A DNA stretch of 64,000 bases from Nodularia spumigena CCY9414. GTDB taxonomy: Bacteria; Cyanobacteriota; Cyanobacteriia; Cyanobacteriales; Nostocaceae. Both the position numbers and the translations under genes were made by a program. This document shows positions 45,801-53,336 of the stretch, one piece after another (positions within the stretch are counted from its first letter, which is position 1; each line of letters begins with the position of its first letter). Under the pieces are notes generated by a model. That model saw only the letters and a program-made list of their open reading frames with translations. It did not search any database and had not been told where the DNA came from. The stretch lies in NCBI RefSeq assembly GCF_000340565.2, contig NZ_CP007203.1, forward strand, positions 3,266,955 to 3,330,954, given 5' to 3'.

Positions 45801-46807
45801 CCAGTATTCCAGGTTGTTACACCTTGTGCTGTGTCAGGACGATGTAAATAATCTCCTTTCCACGACTTGAGTTTGATTTTGTTGTCACCTATTGATTCAA
45901 CTATCCACTCATTACCAATACCAGTATTCCAGGTTGTTACACCTTGTGCTGTGTCAGGACGATGTAAATAATCTCCTTTCCACGACTTGAGTTTGATTTT
46001 GTTGTCACCGATTGATTCAACTATCCACTCATTACCAATACCAGTATTCCAGGTTGTTACACCTTGTGCTGTGTCAGGACGATGTAAATAATCTCCTTTC
46101 CACGACTTGAGTTTGATTTTACTATTTGTTGGTAGTTTAGTGGCGGTGGCGGTGGAAAATAAACTGGATATCTCACTGTCATTCAAGGCTGTGTCGTAAA
46201 CACGCAGTCCGCTATAACGAGCATCGGGGGCGAATTTGTTGTCAACCCCTACAAGAGAGCGACCTAGCTTAAAGGCTTGACCATTCGCAATATTGGCTAC
46301 CCCATTTCCAGTGGCATTTCCTAAGATTACGCCGTCAATATATAATTTCAGGGATTTCCCTTGGCGTACTACTGCTAGGTGATGCCATTTTCCATCATTG
46401 AATCCGGCTGTTTTACTTTCTACACCTATATAGTTAGTACCATTCTGATCTTGATCTACTTCAGATGCAATGATACCACCAGGTCTAGATTCGTGTTTGC
46501 CGGTCATGCGAATGCAGAAAAAGTTGCCATGAGACCCTGCGGCACGGTTTCCAGCTATGTCAAAGTAACGATAGGACTCTTTTGTTTGCAACCAAAAAGC
46601 TAGGGTAAAATCGCTGGTACCAAATTGACCGATTTGGGTACCAAAGGAAACAAATGAATTGTCTGAACCGTTAATGTGTACTGCTGTGTTCCCCCCTGGT
46701 CCTTCATTGTCCAAGGTTGCATTTGACAATGTACCCTCAATTTGTGATCCGTTTCCTTTCTGGGTCAGGAGGCATGGGAATGAATTAATCATGGCGGTTA
46801 TATGCAC
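42824..46807 (-). CDS. Mosaic repeat protein: LamG, fascin-like, tectonin-like, ThuA-like and LTD-like domains
   Basis: The 1327 residues read as: a LamG/concanavalin-like domain (about 25-215, with DGKWHHLAVVRQGKSLKLYIDG); three 40-residue repeats IKLKSWKGDYLHRPDTAQG (about 228-350); ten 39-residue repeats VGIGMNNQLFTRKTLTSNWE (about 360-775), tectonin/propeller-like; a Rossmann-like glutamine-amidotransferase/ThuA-like domain (about 780-975, TTLQQYDGIFIGGDPVDNQV, GGKVYLCAGTGQGG); seven SAESVAEVTPEP linker repeats; a lamin-tail-type domain (ADEYIEISNLGNSTADISGW); and a C-terminal cyanobacterial-looking domain. There is no obvious signal peptide. A carbohydrate- or surface-binding role is likely. 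The last residues and stop come from a MITE end, so the original C-terminus may be lost. Confidence 0.8.
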   Translation of the reverse strand: MHITAMINSFPCLLTQKGNGSQIEGTLSNATLDNEGPGGNTAVHINGSDNSFVSFGTQIGQFGTSDFTLAFWLQTKESYRYFDIAGNRAAGSHGNFFCIRMTGKHESRPGGIIASEVDQDQNGTNYIGVESKTAGFNDGKWHHLAVVRQGKSLKLYIDGVILGNATGNGVANIANGQAFKLGRSLVGVDNKFAPDARYSGLRVYDTALNDSEISSLFSTATATKLPTNSKIKLKSWKGDYLHRPDTAQGVTTWNTGIGNEWIVESIGDNKIKLKSWKGDYLHRPDTAQGVTTWNTGIGNEWIVESIGDNKIKLKSWKGDYLHRPDTAQGVTTWNTGIGNEWIVELISTVEQTVVNTKNILVGIGMNNQLFTRKTLTSNWEYIPNSGSVLGITVMADGTIVGIGMNNQLFTRKTLTSNWEHIPNSGSVLGITVMADGTIVGIGMNNQLYTRKTLTSNWQHIPNSGSVLGITVMADGTIVGIGMNNQLFTRKTLTSNWEYIPNSGSVLGITVMADGTIVGIGMNNQLFTRKTLTSNWEYIPNSGSVLGVASAQESSTVTNPPAPKSTVVNTKNILVGIGMNNQLFTRKTLTSNWEYIPNSGSVLGITVMADGTIVGIGMNNQLFTRKTLTSNWEHIPNSGSVLGITVMADGTIVGIGMNNQLFTRKTLTSNWEYIPNSGSVLGITVMADGTIVGIGMNNQLFTRKTLTSNWEYIPNSGSVLGITVMADGTIVGIGMNNQLFTRKTLTSNWEYIPNSGSVLGVASAQESSTVTNPPAPKSLNGQIVINADEWTLSDQGIKAAPDGATFALNVAKYFVGDNKGKFHVLSNNFGLTGASLANTMANAGHTWTKGINITVNLTTLQQYDGIFIGGDPVDNQVLIEYVKNGGKVYLCAGTGQGGAQVEANNWNTFLAAFGLQYQGIYNGISANVPVNNPNHPLFTGVKTLYQNNGNSITDLQPNSPLNHIILAHSSGQGLIATAEFIKPSAESVAEVTPEPSAESVAEVTPEPSAESVAEVTPEPSAESVAEVTPEPSAESVAEVTPEPSAESVAEVTPEPSPESVAETLVSDAEEFTITVTKDVTISRLVYKGEVKRTQADEYIEISNLGNSTADISGWKITSAGSAKQVFTFPQGTILEGGKNFRVYTNQEHSETGGFSFGSKTAIWNDAGDEAKLFDAEGSNVSTLAYGKNTIGGIKKELKVPQLQFIATHAAINKQMSLGGKVTFTQALSSAIKSFIEDDSDVNSPLAQILNQPHAFGFADGVTQAIAGEKVRSLLNEGGVLSLYPTAENTAPANGETVDKYWIFALSLGLMGETTFWAIVPRSGEQVLG
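43630..43868. repeat. 36-bp tandem repeats coding SAESVAEVTPEP
   Basis: About six near-identical 36-base units plus a variant unit form the proline/glutamate linker of the mosaic protein. Unit identity at DNA level indicates recent slippage; the number is likely to vary between strains. Confidence 0.9.
44478..45755. repeat. 639-bp tandem duplication of five tectonin-like repeats
   Basis: The segment starting GACTTGGGCGCGGGAGG occurs at 44478 and again at 45117, exactly 639 bases (213 codons) apart, and each copy holds five 117-base tectonin-like units. Both copies end with the same TACCCACTAGGATATTC stretch. Copies differ by only a few bases. Confidence 0.92.
45781..46128. repeat. Three 120-bp repeats coding fascin-like units
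   Basis: CTATCCACTC starts at 45781, 45901 and 46021, an exact 120-base period, with the units nearly identical. They encode the IKLKSWKGDYLHRPD repeats. Confidence 0.92.
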
Positions 46808-47025
46808 TAGATAAATAATGAAGTCAATAACTGACTTTTTGTTTTTTAGATACTACTATTACCACTTATTTCATCTTGAATATAAGTTACGAAAATTAAC
46901 ATAAATTTATCTTATAAAATATTATGTTGTGAAATATGATTTAATCATTGGTAATTTAGTGGTAAATTGAAGTATCATAAACAGGCAATTCTCAGGGCTG
47001 TTTGTTTTTGTTTGTTTTAGTTATC

Positions 47026-47050
47026 CTGAAAAAAATTCAGGTTTTTTAGT
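47026..47050 (+). terminator. Hairpin with T-tract
   Basis: CCTGAA, AAAAA, TTCAGG followed by TTTTTT on the plus strand. No plus-strand gene lies upstream of it now; it may be a relic from an inserted element. Confidence 0.4.
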
Positions 47051-47085
47051 AGTTAGTATGCCAAGCTAAGAATTGAAATGCAAAT

Positions 47086-47517
47086 TTAATAAACATCTAA
47101 TGTGGAAATATCAAAATTTATAAAGCCAAAAGCAGAACGTTTAATTAGTTTGATTTTGTTGTTAATTCCTTCTACAATACCACTATTAGTTCCATGATCA
47201 AAATAAGCAATAATTTTATCAAACCAACGAATAATAGTATTGTAGCTTGTGGGGAAATGATTTTTAGCTTTTGATAACCAAATGCCTAGTTTAAAACCTC
47301 CTGGATACCAATCCTTAGTCCGGTTAAAAATATTTCTAATCTTTTCTTTTAGTTCATACATTGCTTTTAGGGTCGGAGATACATTTTGTACTTGATTAAG
47401 TTTATTCATCTGCTCTTCATTTAAATCCTCTTGATTTTTTAGCAGGGAATATTTACTATCTTTCATCTGACAAAAACTCACAAACTTATTCAGACTTTCA
47501 GGTGTCGCTGCTGCCAT
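47086..47517 (-). pseudogene. ISL3-family transposase fragment
   Basis: The 143-residue frame covers only the C-terminal third of an ISL3 DDE transposase: SLLKNQEDLNEEQMNKLNQV, SPTLKAMYELKEKIR, and SGIVEGINNKIKLIKRSAFGF, the latter holding the final catalytic Glu context. Full-length ISL3 transposases have about 400 residues, and the normal ending after RxAYGF is altered here, consistent with a frameshift. It cannot transpose by itself. No inverted ends were found close by. Confidence 0.8.
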
Positions 47518-47808
47518 TTTGAATTGGAAATTGCCCTAAGTACCTTTAGCAATTCCCATGTTATAGATTAATCAACAGAAATGGTACAAATTCTATACTA
47601 TCCTCATGGACATCGACCGAATTTAAAAATGCGTCTGACCTAACCCTTGCAGAGACATTGCATACAACGTCTCTACATTTTTTGTCATCAGATGTCTAAT
47701 ACATTCACTGAAGTATTTCTTCCTTCTCTCTGTGTCCTCTGCGCCTCTGCGGTTCCTTAAAAAAATTGACTTTGAAAAGTTTGGTTCCTTAACTTAATCC
47801 TTTGCTCT
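47518..47808. other. Repeat-like interval
   Basis: No gene. It includes a CTCTGCGCCTCTGCGGTTCC stretch of a common dispersed repeat, and AT-rich sequence. Confidence 0.35.
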
Positions 47809-48105
47809 CTATCCTTCCCAGTCCTGACGAGTATCACAAAGAAAATTCTCTGCCATAACATCATCAAATAAATACAGACAACGCTCTGGAAAAGTGCGTA
47901 ATGGTAAGTTAGTTTCTCGGAGTGCTAAATCAACTCCCGCTTCAAAGCCATTTAACAAGGCTGCTTCTATGGGAGACTTTAAGCAGGGGTTCTGTCGCAA
48001 ATGCCTATGGATAGCGCGACGCTGTTCTCGAATTGTTAAAAAGCAACTGCGAGAGCGTTGTTCTGGTTGATATTCCCACTTCAACAGATGACCGATTAAT
48101 ACACT
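47809..48105 (-). pseudogene. DUF29 gene truncated at its 5' side by the IS607 element
   Basis: The reading frame encodes the C-terminal part of a DUF29 protein (HLLKWEYQPEQRSRSC, TIREQRRAIHRHLRQNPCLKS, TFPERCLYLFDDVMAENFL). In frame the sequence continues upstream as LIGHLL and then runs, at about 48103, into the CACTGCTA end of the IS607-family element and stops. DUF29 proteins are normally about 140-150 residues, so about a third is missing. No start codon of its own is convincing. Function of DUF29 is unknown. Confidence 0.8.
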
Positions 48106-49335
48106 GCTAGATAAATACTAGACAAAGCTAGACATTTACTTCTTACGTCAAAGGGAGCATGGGAGCGGTTATCCCTCGGTAAGCGTTCAAGGTTTAGCCA
48201 ACCTCGATAAAACTATTGCTGCGTTTAAATCTCTGTCCATTGAATGCCCACAATTTTGGCAATTGTAAACTCTTTCTGAAAGTGGCATATCTTGAATATG
48301 TCCACAATTGGAACAGGTTTTGGTCGATGGAAACCAACGGTCAGCAATGATTATTTCACAACCAAACTTCTTAGCTTTGTATTCTAGCTGACGCTTGAAT
48401 TCATAAAATCCGCAATCAGCAATTACTTGAGCTAATTTATGATTAGATAGCATCCCTGAAACATTCAAATTCTCTACGACTATCTTTGCGTGGTTTTTGC
48501 ATAAGTAAGTAGTGATTTTGTGAAGGGTATTCTTTCTCAAGTTAGCTATCTTGGCATGGTGTCTAGCTAATGTAATTTTAGCTTTATACCTATTGTTGGA
48601 ACCCTTGATCTTTCTGGCGAGTTTCCTAGAAAGTCTTTTAAGTTTTCTCAGGTTAGTTTTGTAGTGTTTGGGGTTAGGAAATACTACACCTGTAGAAAGA
48701 GTAGCTAATTCTTTTACCCCAATATCCACACCTACAACTTCATACTTTTTAAGGGTTGGTTCATGCTCTTGTTCATAAGCAAAGGCGATAAACCAACTGT
48801 CAGCAGTACGAGATATAGTGATTGATTTACAAGTGGTATGCGGTAAACCTTCGTAAGCAAAACGACACATTCTATCCTTATGAGCTATGACAATAATTGC
48901 GATTTCGCCTTGAAGCATAGACATCATAATTGATAAGAACTTCTTTCTTTTAAAGTTCAAGCCTCCGCCAATTTCCGATACCCATTCGTCAACAGCTAAA
49001 CCCCTATTTAAACAAAATGTTTCCATAGCGGTGATTTGATTCCTCAATTCCGGTTTCTGTCCATTAGAAGAAACGCGACAATAAACGATATTTTTACGAT
49101 GTTGCTCTGTGGGTTTTAATCCCTGAATAATCAATAAGTCGTTCTCTGTATAAAACCGATGCCCCGATGGTGTTCTTTTTGCTGGTAATTTTCCAGAATT
49201 GTCCCATCTTTGTAGTGTTTTAACAGAAACTCCAATTTTCTCGGCAAATTCATGTGGTTTAAACATAAATACACTTAGATATTTGTCTATAAGTGTATAA
49301 GTATGTCTATTTAATTGTCAACTTAGGATAGCTCA
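48103..49335 (-). mobile_element. IS607-family element with internal deletion
   Basis: In element orientation (minus strand) the left end reads TCCTAAGTTGACAATTAAAT and the right end AGGGATAACCGCTCCCATGC then GTCTAGTATTTATCTAGCAG. The same ends occur on the MITE copies at 42546-42838 and 58083-58375. The element encodes one fused TnpA-TnpB frame. It interrupts DUF29 on its right side. IS607 elements normally lack inverted repeats and target duplications, which agrees with what is seen. Boundaries are good to about ten bases. Confidence 0.82.
48187..49266 (-). CDS. In-frame fusion of IS607 serine recombinase (TnpA) and TnpB
   Basis: Residues 1-55 form a MerR-type helix-turn-helix (FAEKIGVSVKTLQRWDNSGKLP). 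Residues 58-136 form the first part of a serine recombinase domain (YCRVSS, catalytic Ser at 66-67; HKDRMCRF at 129-136). From about residue 140 the chain changes into the middle and end of TnpB (KSITISRTADSWFIAFAYEQEHEP), with all three RuvC residues: D181 in VVGVDIGV, E265 in IVVENLN, D344/D346 in HSMDRDLNA, and zinc cysteines at 318, 321, 336, 339. The recombinase lacks its C-terminal part and TnpB lacks its N-terminal RNA/DNA-binding part. A ~1 kb deletion joining the two is the simplest explanation. Confidence 0.85.
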   Translation of the reverse strand: MFKPHEFAEKIGVSVKTLQRWDNSGKLPAKRTPSGHRFYTENDLLIIQGLKPTEQHRKNIVYCRVSSNGQKPELRNQITAMETFCLNRGLAVDEWVSEIGGGLNFKRKKFLSIMMSMLQGEIAIIVIAHKDRMCRFAYEGLPHTTCKSITISRTADSWFIAFAYEQEHEPTLKKYEVVGVDIGVKELATLSTGVVFPNPKHYKTNLRKLKRLSRKLARKIKGSNNRYKAKITLARHHAKIANLRKNTLHKITTYLCKNHAKIVVENLNVSGMLSNHKLAQVIADCGFYEFKRQLEYKAKKFGCEIIIADRWFPSTKTCSNCGHIQDMPLSERVYNCQNCGHSMDRDLNAAIVLSRLAKP

Positions 49336-49433
49336 CCCGACGCGGAATAATTAATCTAAAAAACACAAAAAAGCTCAAACATACTTGGCCTCCTTGTGTT
49401 TTTTGATGAAATTGAAGACTAGGAAAATTATAA

Positions 49434-49925
49434 CTAAACTTGTTGTCGCCAGCACCAACTTAAAAGTGTTCCACCTGCTAATAGTTTGACTGCTTCCAGT
49501 ACAAAGTAACTACCGTGTAGTAAATTCATCGGCGCTGGAATTGCAGATGCTATTTCAAACAAGTTCAGATGAGTTCCGACAGCGCACATTTGCGGAGTCA
49601 GGAAAAAGGTATCCAACAGAGTAATAGCCAGCAGCATAACTGCAAACAGAATAACTTGAGGATTCCAGCTAGATTTGGTTTTGCTCAAAGCCAGTACACC
49701 AGTCAAGACTACAGCCGCAGACAACAATTCCAGGCGATTAAAATTCCAAAAAATCACATAGCCTGCTGTAGTAAAATCTGTTTGACTCATCATGCCAGAA
49801 AGGTAAAGACTAGGCATAATTACCCAATCTAAAACTAGGCTAGCACTCAACCAAAAGCCCAAAGCCAACATAATCGCTGTTTGCCAAGTTGGCCGCTTGA
49901 ATTCAACTGTAGAAATAGTATTCAT
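49434..49925 (-). CDS. Conserved four-helix membrane protein
   Basis: The 163-residue protein has four hydrophobic segments (about 16-38, 52-72, 86-112, 132-158). Charged positions and sequences such as FWLSASLVLDWVIMPSLYLSGMM and LLHGSYFVLEAVKLL are typical of a small cyanobacterial integral membrane family (DUF4149-like in appearance). No catalytic motif. Function unknown. It sits next to the IS607 element and upstream of a duplicated AT-rich segment that may contain its promoter. Confidence 0.7.
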   Translation of the reverse strand: MNTISTVEFKRPTWQTAIMLALGFWLSASLVLDWVIMPSLYLSGMMSQTDFTTAGYVIFWNFNRLELLSAAVVLTGVLALSKTKSSWNPQVILFAVMLLAITLLDTFFLTPQMCAVGTHLNLFEIASAIPAPMNLLHGSYFVLEAVKLLAGGTLLSWCWRQQV

Positions 49926-49987
49926 AAAAAAATAATTGCTTGTGTTCTATGTTTTGAGTCTAACTGAAAGAGTAGCTTTCAAAACAC

Positions 49988-50318
49988 ATAACAATTATCT
50001 TTTACAAATAGACGTATAACTTCAAAAAGTAATGATTGTTAATTTTTAAATTAATTTATAAGTAATATTAAGTTTAGTTGGGAATATTTGATTTATAGCG
50101 TTTACTAGGCTGAACTTCGACTATATGATCTGTGTTCATCTGTGGTCGAATAATTCTTGTAGTAGCTATTGAAGTGGGAAAACCGTATACTTTACAACAT
50201 ATAACAATTATTTTTTACAAATAGACGTATAACTTCAAAAAGTAATGATTCTTAATTTTTAAATTAATTTATAAGTAATATGAAGTTTCTTGGAGAATAT
50301 ATAATTTATAGCGTTTAC
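49988..50318. repeat. 118-bp direct duplication, 213-bp period
   Basis: ATAACAATTAT...TTTACAAATAGACG...AATTTATAAGTAATAT...TATAGCGTTTAC occurs twice with about 90% identity, at 49988-50105 and 50201-50318. Confidence 0.85.
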
Positions 50319-50319
50319 A

Positions 50320-50475
50320 TTGTCTTGGCAAGGTTTAAAAGTATTATCACTGATAATAATGTCACAACGGTACTGTTTACTAATGCTTTCTAATCGGGAA
50401 CCAAGGTTAACACCATCACCAATTGCCGTAAATTCCATCCGCTTACTAGAGCCGATATTACCACTTTCGCCAGTC
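50320..50475 (-). pseudogene. Class III adenylate/guanylate cyclase remnant
   Basis: The minus strand reads [19 protein letters not shown] then [18 protein letters not shown] and IIISDNTF, which is the C-terminal core of a class III cyclase catalytic domain (compare SGNIGS-KRMDFT-IGDGVNLASRLE). Only about 50 residues remain, cut upstream by a palindromic repeat and downstream by the duplicated segment. No start or catalytic Asp part is left. Confidence 0.8.
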
Positions 50476-50557
50476 GCTCATGGGGGAAACCCCCTTGGCG
50501 TTAGCCTCTCCCTTTGGGAGAAGACCGCGCTGGCTCACTTTTGACTTTTGACTTTTG

Positions 50558-51391
50558 CTATATTTCCCCCCTTGGCAAAATATAACTACATAACTCGCAA
50601 AATCCTTCACCTTCAGCAGCCTTAGTCATGTAAGTCGGTTGATGTTCCAACTGATTTGCATATTTGAGTACATTCGCCACACCGACAGAGACAGAGAAAT
50701 GCTGTTGATCAAATAAACTTTCATCATTGGGACTATCACCAACAGTCAGCACTTGTTCTGATGAAAATTCCGGTAAGTATTCTCGCAATACTTGCAATAA
50801 TCCTACAGCTTTATCTTGCCCTTGGGGTTTAATGTGACACTGCACGTTACTATAAGTAAATCCCCAACCCATTTCTTGACAAAGATTACTCAATATTTGT
50901 AATTCACTTAGAGTTAAAGCCGCTACATCAAATGTCCAATCGGTGACACGAAAACGATTGTCGGCTGATTCTTGGATTTGGGGAAATTTGGTTTTTAATT
51001 CGGCAAAAGCCACACCTAAACTCTGTCGGTGGGCTTCTAAGTCAGGAATGGGTGTTAAAGTTACTGGTTGATCATACCCAGATGGATAGAACAGACCACC
51101 GTTTTCGGCGATCGCACCAACAACAGGCATCAACTGACTCAATCCACTTATCCAGCCAGCCGAACGCCCAGTGACAATTAATACTTTGATTCCACCAGCA
51201 GCTAAATCTTCTAAAGCTTGCAGCACTGTCGCCGAAAATTTCCCTCTTTGAGTGAGCGTACCATCCATATCTGTGGCAATTAGGCGAATATTGCTTAATG
51301 AAGCCTCAGACAGTGGTTGCAGAGTTGGCGGATTTCCCACAGAGAAGTTTGGGTTATTGTACATATGATTACATATAGGTTTTGAAATCAT
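50558..51391 (-). CDS. HAD-superfamily (IIB) phosphatase, sucrose/mannosylglycerate-phosphatase-like
   Basis: The 277-residue protein has the HAD motifs: I ATDMDGTLTQ, II VTGRSAG, III KPQGQDKAVG, IV VGDSPNDESLF, with the extra IIB cap in between. Relatives dephosphorylate sucrose-6-phosphate or mannosyl-3-phosphoglycerate, i.e. sugars for osmoprotection, but the true substrate is open. The start is uncertain (51391 or the later ATG at 51364). It is divergent from the next gene with about 30 bases between starts. Confidence 0.82.
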   Translation of the reverse strand: MISKPICNHMYNNPNFSVGNPPTLQPLSEASLSNIRLIATDMDGTLTQRGKFSATVLQALEDLAAGGIKVLIVTGRSAGWISGLSQLMPVVGAIAENGGLFYPSGYDQPVTLTPIPDLEAHRQSLGVAFAELKTKFPQIQESADNRFRVTDWTFDVAALTLSELQILSNLCQEMGWGFTYSNVQCHIKPQGQDKAVGLLQVLREYLPEFSSEQVLTVGDSPNDESLFDQQHFSVSVGVANVLKYANQLEHQPTYMTKAAEGEGFCELCSYILPRGEI

Positions 51392-51419
51392 TTGGAAAAA
51401 TTTACCATCATACAGCTAA

Positions 51420-52298
51420 ATGGGTCATAATTTGGGCATCATAAAAATAATATCTCAGAGGATGTTTGAATACTTACAAATCATGCTAAATTCAATGTTT
51501 ACTGCCCAATCTTCTCTAATAAACACGACAAAGGTCTCCCAACAAGTGCTAGCAACTCAACCGCAACTACCACCACTTTTAGCTATGACCTCTGCTGGAC
51601 TGGGTTTAGCAGTGATTGCTTTGCTCGTCTATGGCAAAATTCAGGTAGAAAAGTTGGAGAAAAAAATCAAATTTCAGAAATTTCGGGCGCGAGAACTAGA
51701 AAAGAAGTTTAAACTAGCGCTGGAAACCATTCGCAAAATGGAAACTAATCCCGACTTAGTGAATTCACGGGATTTTAACTTAGATTATCTGCGAATGCGG
51801 ATGTCAGAAGAGGTGTTTCACTTTGCGATCTTGAATCAAATTAAAGTCCAGGTCAAAGATAAAATATCTCAAGCACTGCGTCCAAATCAAGCCCAGCAAG
51901 GAATTGTGGGCGTTGCTAGCAGTGGAAGGCAGGTAGATGAAACTTTTGATGTGGAATATGAGACTGGTATTGGTCCCAAACTGTCTAAACGAGTGCTGTT
52001 TAGGGTGCAAATGCGGTTAATCAAGTTACCAACCCAAGCAACTTCTGCCACCATTAGCCAAATTATTGACTGTATTGAAACTTATCTCAGCCCCGTTGAA
52101 GGTGAGGATAATTGGCAACCGACAATTCAAGGACGGATTATCTATATGCATTGGGATCAAAAGGCTAAACCTACACCCCTACTGGTGATAGAACAAACTA
52201 ATGAAGGCGTAAATGTAACTTTTCGCACAAGTCGCCAACAAAATATTTCCGCACAGGATAATTATCCTGGAGTGAACAGATCCGGTGCTGCTAAATAA
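51420..52298 (+). CDS. Conserved membrane-anchored hypothetical protein
   Basis: The 292-residue frame contains one membrane helix (LLAMTSAGLGLAVIALLVYG, about 57-76) followed by a charged coiled-coil-like stretch (VEKLEKKIKFQKFRARELEKKFKLALETIRKMET) and a soluble C-terminal domain (residues about 115-280). No recognised motif. Later in-frame ATGs (codons 15, 22 and 26) could be the true start. It is divergent from the HAD gene and convergent with devA. Function unknown. Confidence 0.65.
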   Translation: MGHNLGIIKIISQRMFEYLQIMLNSMFTAQSSLINTTKVSQQVLATQPQLPPLLAMTSAGLGLAVIALLVYGKIQVEKLEKKIKFQKFRARELEKKFKLALETIRKMETNPDLVNSRDFNLDYLRMRMSEEVFHFAILNQIKVQVKDKISQALRPNQAQQGIVGVASSGRQVDETFDVEYETGIGPKLSKRVLFRVQMRLIKLPTQATSATISQIIDCIETYLSPVEGEDNWQPTIQGRIIYMHWDQKAKPTPLLVIEQTNEGVNVTFRTSRQQNISAQDNYPGVNRSGAAK

Positions 52299-52328
52299 TG
52301 GTTTTGACTTCAGGGTGCTGCAATATGG

Positions 52329-53048
52329 CTATGGTTTTTCCCCGATCACCGTACTAGAGGAATCACGGGTTAAAAGACCATCTTCCATTTCAACGATGCG
52401 ATCAGCTATGTCTAAGATGCGGTTATCATGAGTTACTAGCAAGATCGAAGTTCCTTGTTCCTTCGCAAGACCTTGCATGATTTCCACAACATCCCGTCCT
52501 GATTGTTTATCCAAAGCTGCCGTTGGTTCGTCTGCTAAGACCAGTGGAGGACTATTGACTAGGGCGCGCGCGATCGCTATTCTTTGTTTTTGTCCCCCAG
52601 AAAGGCTGTCTGGGTAATAAGTCACTTTGTCCTGTAAACCAACCGCCCCCAACATGGCTTGTGACTTAGAAATTGCTTCATTTTGGGTGATATGCTCATT
52701 CAATTCTACTGCCATCTGCACATTTTGGGTGGCACTTAAGAAACCCAACAAATTGTGAGCTTGAAAAATATAACCAATATTACGCCGAATTTGCACTAGT
52801 TTATTTTGACTAGCGCCAAACATTTCTACACCTAAAAATTGGAGACTTCCCTCTTGTACAGACCGCAACCCACCAATTAAGCTGAGTAATGTTGTTTTAC
52901 CTGAACCTGAAGGCCCAGTCATAATCACAATTTCCCCAGGATAAACCTCTAGGTTAATGTCAAATAAAATCTGTTTTTTTAGTGCGCCTTTGCCATAGTA
53001 GTGGTTGAGATTTTTTATGGCAATTACAGGTTCTTGTCTCATATTCAA
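52329..53048 (-). CDS. devA: DevA-type ABC exporter ATP-binding subunit
   Basis: The 239-residue ATPase has Walker A GPSGSGKTTL at about 45-54, Q-loop (FQAHNLLGFL), signature LSGGQKQRIAIARAL and Walker B LVLADEPTAALD. The MacB/LolD-like sequence and its position after devB and devC identify the DevA class. It powers a DevBC-type export complex; in Nostoc DevBCA exports heterocyst glycolipids through a TolC-like pore. It is the third gene of the group. Whether this is the heterocyst paralogue or one of the other DevBCA-like sets cannot be told from the window. Confidence 0.85.
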   Translation of the reverse strand: MNMRQEPVIAIKNLNHYYGKGALKKQILFDINLEVYPGEIVIMTGPSGSGKTTLLSLIGGLRSVQEGSLQFLGVEMFGASQNKLVQIRRNIGYIFQAHNLLGFLSATQNVQMAVELNEHITQNEAISKSQAMLGAVGLQDKVTYYPDSLSGGQKQRIAIARALVNSPPLVLADEPTAALDKQSGRDVVEIMQGLAKEQGTSILLVTHDNRILDIADRIVEMEDGLLTRDSSSTVIGEKP

Positions 53049-53336
53049 GTGGGTAATTAGGTGTGATTAGTTCCGTCTCGGAACTGTAGTGCCTGTAAAT
53101 AATGAATATATAGTAATCTGCTTTGATTTTTGATAGCTTGCGTGGCGTAGCCATACTTACTTGCGTAGGTAGGGAGTGGGGAGTGGGGAGTGGGAAACAG
53201 CTTTTTGAGTTGTAAGCGCAAAGCGCAGGCTACGCCAACAGAAATCAAATAGGAGTCCTATATATCACTTATCAATTATAAATCAAAATTCTCTATAAAG
53301 ATTTACAATTTAGATTTAATTTGTAATTGATCACTC
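53049..53336. other. Interval between devC and devA with repeat tracts
   Basis: 288 bases with no gene, unusually long inside a devBCA operon. It holds GGGAGTG heptamers (about 53168-53192) and the GCGTGGCGTAGCC and GCAGGCTACGCC repeat pair. Confidence 0.5.

Larger units (their letters stand above)
49926..50557. other. Interval with duplicated segment and cyclase remnant
   Basis: A 118-base segment is repeated 213 bases apart (49988-50105 and 50201-50318). A cyclase pseudogene trace follows, then a CTCTCCCTTTGGGAGAAG palindrome and an ACTTTTG heptamer run near 50530-50555. Confidence 0.7.

Noticed and set aside
42824-46807. Minus-strand tandem repeats read as a CRISPR array
   Set aside because: Units of 36, 117 and 120 bases lie in frame inside a gene, have no unique spacers, and encode protein repeats.
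53049-53336. A separate small gene between devC and devA
   Set aside because: Frames are made of repeat sequence and have no domain.
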